DNA from: Piper betle
Taxonomy: Eukaryota > Streptophyta > Magnoliopsida > Piperales > Piperaceae
NCBI GenBank assembly: GCA_033002965.1
Contig: JAURVB010006695.1
Location: 124,001-188,000 of the forward strand
Direction: 5' to 3'
Length of the DNA stretch: 64,000 nt
Below are positions 60,454 through 64,000 of the stretch, in pieces; position 1 is the first letter of the stretch; each line of letters opens with the position of its first letter. Below the pieces are notes generated by a model. The model was not told where the DNA came from. It searched no databases and saw nothing but the letters and a program-made list of their open reading frames with translations. The translations under genes and the position numbers were made by a program.

Positions 60454-62777
60454 TGTTCGGACGCAGGATCGTCCGCCCCCTCGAATCGGTTCCTTAGTGT
60501 GATTTGAGGTTTAAAGGTTCGGTGGGACCGAGGCGCCCTTGCCGCGCAAAGAGATAGTGCGATGGAAATAGAAACAGTAAAATATTACAAACACATGAAA
60601 TGACACGCAGGGAATTTTTTACGTGGTTCTTTAGGGTTCAATCCCTAAGTCAGTCCACGGTGAGATTAGTGCTCACAATCCACTAATTTTCCTTCGATTT
60701 TTACACATTACACATCATAGTGGAATTTTGCCACTTTTTTTACTCCAATGCCAATATTTATCCCCTTCTGCTCTTTAAATCTTTAAAATGACCCCACCAA
60801 TGTGTCCAGAGCGTCCAAAAACGGTGGGGTAGCAAGTTTAGGCTCAATCCAAGATCTATAATGCCTTCAAATTATTTCTGGAACAATAATACAGCTGAAC
60901 CGGGCCGTTCCGGGTTGGTTTAAACCAAATAAATACTGGACCGGACCGGATGGCGTGCGCAGGCTGTCTTTCCTTTATGCGTACGCCAGTCTGCTTGTGG
61001 TACACGGTGCGCCAACTCGAATCCGGGTCACAGGGCGGGTCTTGGACACGATCACGGGTCCGTGTCTGTTCGCAGGTCTAACAATTTGTGGGACAGATGG
61101 ATCTGACACGGACCTGACAGGAAAGCGGACTCAGTCAGAGGTAAACGGGCACCACAGACCCGCTTACAGGCGTGACGCGGCGGCGCTTTTGGGACTCCGG
61201 CGGCGGCTTTTCCGGCAGTCTGAATGGTGGCGGAGTTCACCCAGAACTGTAGATCTCAGAATGGTGAAGGTCTTGGCGGTGGTCCGACAGTCAGCGGCGG
61301 CTCCGGTCGGTCGGTCGGATGCCGGAAAGTTAGACACTTTTCTGCACTTTTGTGCTACGCTGCTTCGATCGGTCACTTCTCAATTTTTTCTGGCGACCTC
61401 AGTGACGAAATCACGGTGGATCTCCGCTTGGGTTCCTATATCACTCCATCATCTTCACTTGATCACGACGTAAGGGCCGGGAACGACCGGCGCCGATCGA
61501 AAAACCGCCGCGAAATCAGCTCTCCGCGACTGTTTCCGCTCTGTTTCTATCTTTTTCCTCTGGTCGGATGGGTCTCTTCCTGGCTTTTCTCCGGCGACTG
61601 CAATGGCGAACACCGGGGAAGCTCACTTTGGGTTTGTAAACTACTCCTCCTTTTTCACTTTGGTCACCACTTTGGGGCCGGTAACTACCGGCGGTGGTCG
61701 GAAAACCGCGGTGAAATCTGGCTTTTGCTGCTGTTACTGCTCTGTTTTCGGACTGCTGAGATGGGTTACTTCGTGGCAAAATTCTGGCGACGGTGGTCTT
61801 CTCCGATGGTCGGCGGTAGTGCAGTGATGGGCGGCTTCCTCTTCGGCAACAAGCGGCGGTAGCAAAGCAGTAATCTTTTATGGCAACAGGCTACGTTCCA
61901 TGGTAATCAGCAATGCAAGGGGTAGCGGCTTCTTCCTTGGACGGACGGCAGCAACCCTCCTCTGAAAAACAATCAGCTTCACAACGGCGGCGGGAACCTG
62001 ATAGTGGGACTCCTAGTCAGCACAGCGGCAGCGCTTCAGGAACTCCTTCGAGTCGACGGCTTGGCTGATGGTTGTTGATCCGGCAAACTCCAAAGCAGCA
62101 AGGCTCTGGCGTCTTCTTCTTGGTGGCTCAAAACAGATCAATGACGGGCTTCAACTACAAAGGGGTGAAATGCTTTAGCATCCACGGCGGCAAGGAACAG
62201 AGCAGCAACTCCCAAGCGGGATAGCAGCAACAGTCCTCTTTGTCCGAGCCTTTGTTAAGATCGGCTTTGGTTGACGGCGACAACTTCTTATAAAATAAAC
62301 TTCACAGGTATGGCGCCAATTTGTCGGTGAATACTTCTGCTCTTCTTTTCCTTTCCTTCTTTTCTCCTCTCCAGCAACAACTTTCACTTTGGACTCCTCC
62401 GTCGAAAGTCTTGGCAGGGTGGTGTTGGGGAGCACTCCAAAGTTGGGTAATAATGGGTCGGGGGTCACCTTAGATGGCATCTTCGGCGAGGGGCTCCTCC
62501 CTTTGCTTCTTCTTCTGTGCAAAATTCTTTTCCTTTAACGTACGAGCCCCCCTTTCCCAATACGTCAGGCTTTGTCTTTTATAGAGTTTTCCACGCTTCT
62601 TCTGTTTCGAGATTACGGGCGTGGGATCATAAACCGTCAGGATTTTCCACCCAAATTCTCTCCCTCAGTTTTGAATGACGGAGACTTTTTCTCTCGTAAT
62701 CTCTTCTGGCAGTTTTAGAATAGCATGGACCAATTCTTCAGAAATTATACACGTGGCCGGATAAATACGTGCAAACA
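60454..62777. mobile_element. Probable solo LTR of an LTR retrotransposon, 2324 bp
   Basis: The segment begins TGTTCGGACG and ends CGTGCAAACA, so it has the canonical TG...CA borders with short inverted ends (TGTT...AACA). It is flanked by the 5-bp direct duplication ATATC (60449-60453 and 62778-62782). There is no second LTR, primer-binding site or pol coding sequence, which fits recombination between two LTRs leaving one. The interior has a GC-rich, partly repetitive block (61240-61860) with open frames that encode no recognisable domain. The length is large for a single LTR, so a non-autonomous retroelement (LARD-like) is the alternative. Confidence 0.65.
61380..61800 (+). repeat. Diverged tandem repeats of about 200 bp inside the LTR
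   Basis: CTGGCGAC..(G/A)TGRCGAAATC/GCGAACAC, GGGCCGG(G/T)AAC, ACCGGCG and AACCGC(C/G)G(C/T)GAAATC recur with about 200-bp spacing (for example the GAAATC at 61512 and 61713). Similarity is moderate. Confidence 0.55.
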
Positions 62778-62931
62778 ATATCTTTATTTGGTCGTAATCT
62801 TATTTTAATGTTGAGAATAATTTGTATTGGAGGCTACAACTACTCATACTTTTACATCAACCATTGATTATAAGGACAATTAAATAATAAAGGCAATTTT
62901 ACCTTAAAAAAATGTGATTATGTGATTTAAG

Positions 62932-63846
62932 CTCTGATGCACGAATCGACCGATTCCGTGCGGAATCGGCCGATTTAAATCGGATCGGCATCGCGCCGAT
63001 CCGATTTCGGGGCCGACTCGGTCGACCCCGAATCGGCCTCGGAATCGGCCGAGTTCGCTCGATTCCGACCGATATAACTCGGAATCGGAATCGGCCGATT
63101 TAAATCGAAATCGGTTTTTTATGAAATTACTAAAATACCCTAGGTATGATTTTTATTAAATTATTTAAGCATGGGTAAAATGGTAATTTGGATTTTGAAA
63201 ACCTAAAATCAAACCCGCTCGTCCGCCCGTTGCCGCCCCGTTTCCGCCCTCCGTCGTGCGTCCCCGACTCCGGGCTCGCCGCCGACCGGGCTACCGACCT
63301 CGCCGCCAACCTCGCAACGTCGCCGCTGACGTGAGGCCGGACCGAATCGGGCTGTGACGCACGCATCGCCGCCGACTCGCCGCCCGCTCCGGGCCGCCTC
63401 GCCGCCGGCTCCGGGCGCCGACTGTTCGTCTGACTGGGCTGCTGACATCATCTGACATCGCCGCCGCGAGACTTGCCACCGACCGGGCCGGCGACGGCAG
63501 CGAGGGGGGGTAAAGAGTGGCATTCTCGTAATTAAAAGTTGACTTAAGTCTAACTCGAGTATAACTCTAGTCAAAAATAATAATTAATTCTAAATAATTT
63601 AAAAAAATCTTAAAAAATATTTAAAAATATCATAAACTATAATACACAGAATAATATCAAAATAACATCAATACCCAATTTTAATATATTTATATTATAA
63701 ATTGTCAAATTATTATATATGACGGATTAAATTAATTTGGACCGATTCAACTGAACAAATTCTTGGCCGATTCAGACATATTCTGATTCCGATTCCAACT
63801 CCCTGGAAAACCGATTCCAATTCTGATTTCGATTTATGCAACCATG
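62932..63846 (+). mobile_element. Second hAT-type element of the same family, 915 bp, internally deleted
   Basis: It is flanked by a perfect 8-bp duplication, GATTTAAG (62924-62931 and 63847-63854). The left 270 bp (GCACGAATCGACCGATTCC onward, through GGGGCCGACTCGGTC and ACCCTAGGTATGATTTTTATT) is nearly identical to 57944-58215 of the first element. The right end (GATTCAACTGAAC...ATGCAACCATG) matches the first element's right end. The interior is a GC-rich block followed by AT-rich sequence, with no BED-finger coding. It is non-autonomous. Confidence 0.88.
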
Positions 63847-63854
63847 GATTTAAG

Positions 63855-64000
63855 TAGGCCGTCAGATTTAAAATCTGACGACATTCTAATATCAGCGGTT
63901 GATATTAAACACCTGCCAAATTATATGCACCCTCTAAATAATAAGACTATACATGGGTTTTTTTCCCAACCGACTGACCATATAATATGGCTCACAGTTT
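63855..64000. other. Flank to the window end
   Basis: Short AT-rich stretch with an AAATCTGACG / CGTCAGATTT inverted pair at 63866-63881. No gene is seen. Confidence 0.4.

Noticed and set aside
60646..60660. GGGTTCAATCCCTAA, resembling a tRNA T-arm
   Set aside because: No acceptor stem, D-arm or anticodon arm could be built around it; it lies inside the LTR-like element.
61224..61862. 212-codon frame in the putative LTR
   Set aside because: Its content follows the diverged 200-bp repeats in GC-rich DNA; no gag, pol or other domain is visible.

Overview
This window is nuclear DNA of a flowering plant. The evidence is multi-exon genes with short GT-AG introns, plant gene families (MAGATAMA3-type helicase, UGT80 sterol glucosyltransferase, uL3, an F-box/LRR array), a plastid rps2 fragment, hAT transposons and a likely solo LTR. 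Coding exons start very GC-rich and become AT-rich towards the 3' end, most clearly in the F-box gene at 8.45 kb. That gradient suits a monocot, but I cannot name a species.

Layout. From 0 to 17.6 kb lies a decayed tandem array of F-box/leucine-rich-repeat genes on the + strand. Only the copy at 8454-11015 is open throughout. Copies at 1-2790, 4481-6530 and 16309-17578 are pseudogenes, and inverted fragments lie at about 12.4 kb and 35.0 kb. Between them are a 140-175 bp tandem repeat (11.6-12.2 kb), a foldback repeat (3.2-3.7 kb) and paired hairpins (2.8 kb). At 18.3-18.5 kb is a decayed plastid rps2 fragment. A small membrane-protein gene (19.9 kb) and a WDR83/MORG1-like WD40 gene (21.5-24.5 kb) follow on the + strand. 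From 25.4 to 31.6 kb is a complete 20-exon Sen1-type helicase (MAA3) on the - strand. The stretch 31.7-39.2 kb is mostly AT-rich and holds a minisatellite, an F-box relic and one intronless 118-codon gene. From 39.2 to 42.2 kb is ribosomal protein L3 with its telo-box/site II promoter. From 45.6 to 47.7 kb is a PAP2/sphingomyelin-synthase-like gene that looks broken. From 48.9 to 57.1 kb is a UGT80 sterol 3-beta-glucosyltransferase. The right end (57.9-63.8 kb) is mobile DNA: two related hAT-type elements, each with a perfect 8-bp target duplication, flank a probable 2.3-kb solo LTR.

The housekeeping genes (L3, helicase, WDR83, UGT80) do not form a functional cluster; they share a neighbourhood with a fast-evolving F-box array. 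The most notable cross-cutting observation is that three otherwise well-preserved genes (small membrane protein, WDR83, UGT80) each lack exactly one base inside a homopolymer, which points to base-call error at least as much as to gene death. Exon sums support this: L3 gives 1170 nt and MAA3 2472 nt, both multiples of three, whereas WDR83 (905) and UGT80 (1874) are each one base short. I found no CRISPR, rRNA or tRNA genes, and no clear case of a wholly new biological system. Homology calls rest on remembered family features, not on database searches.
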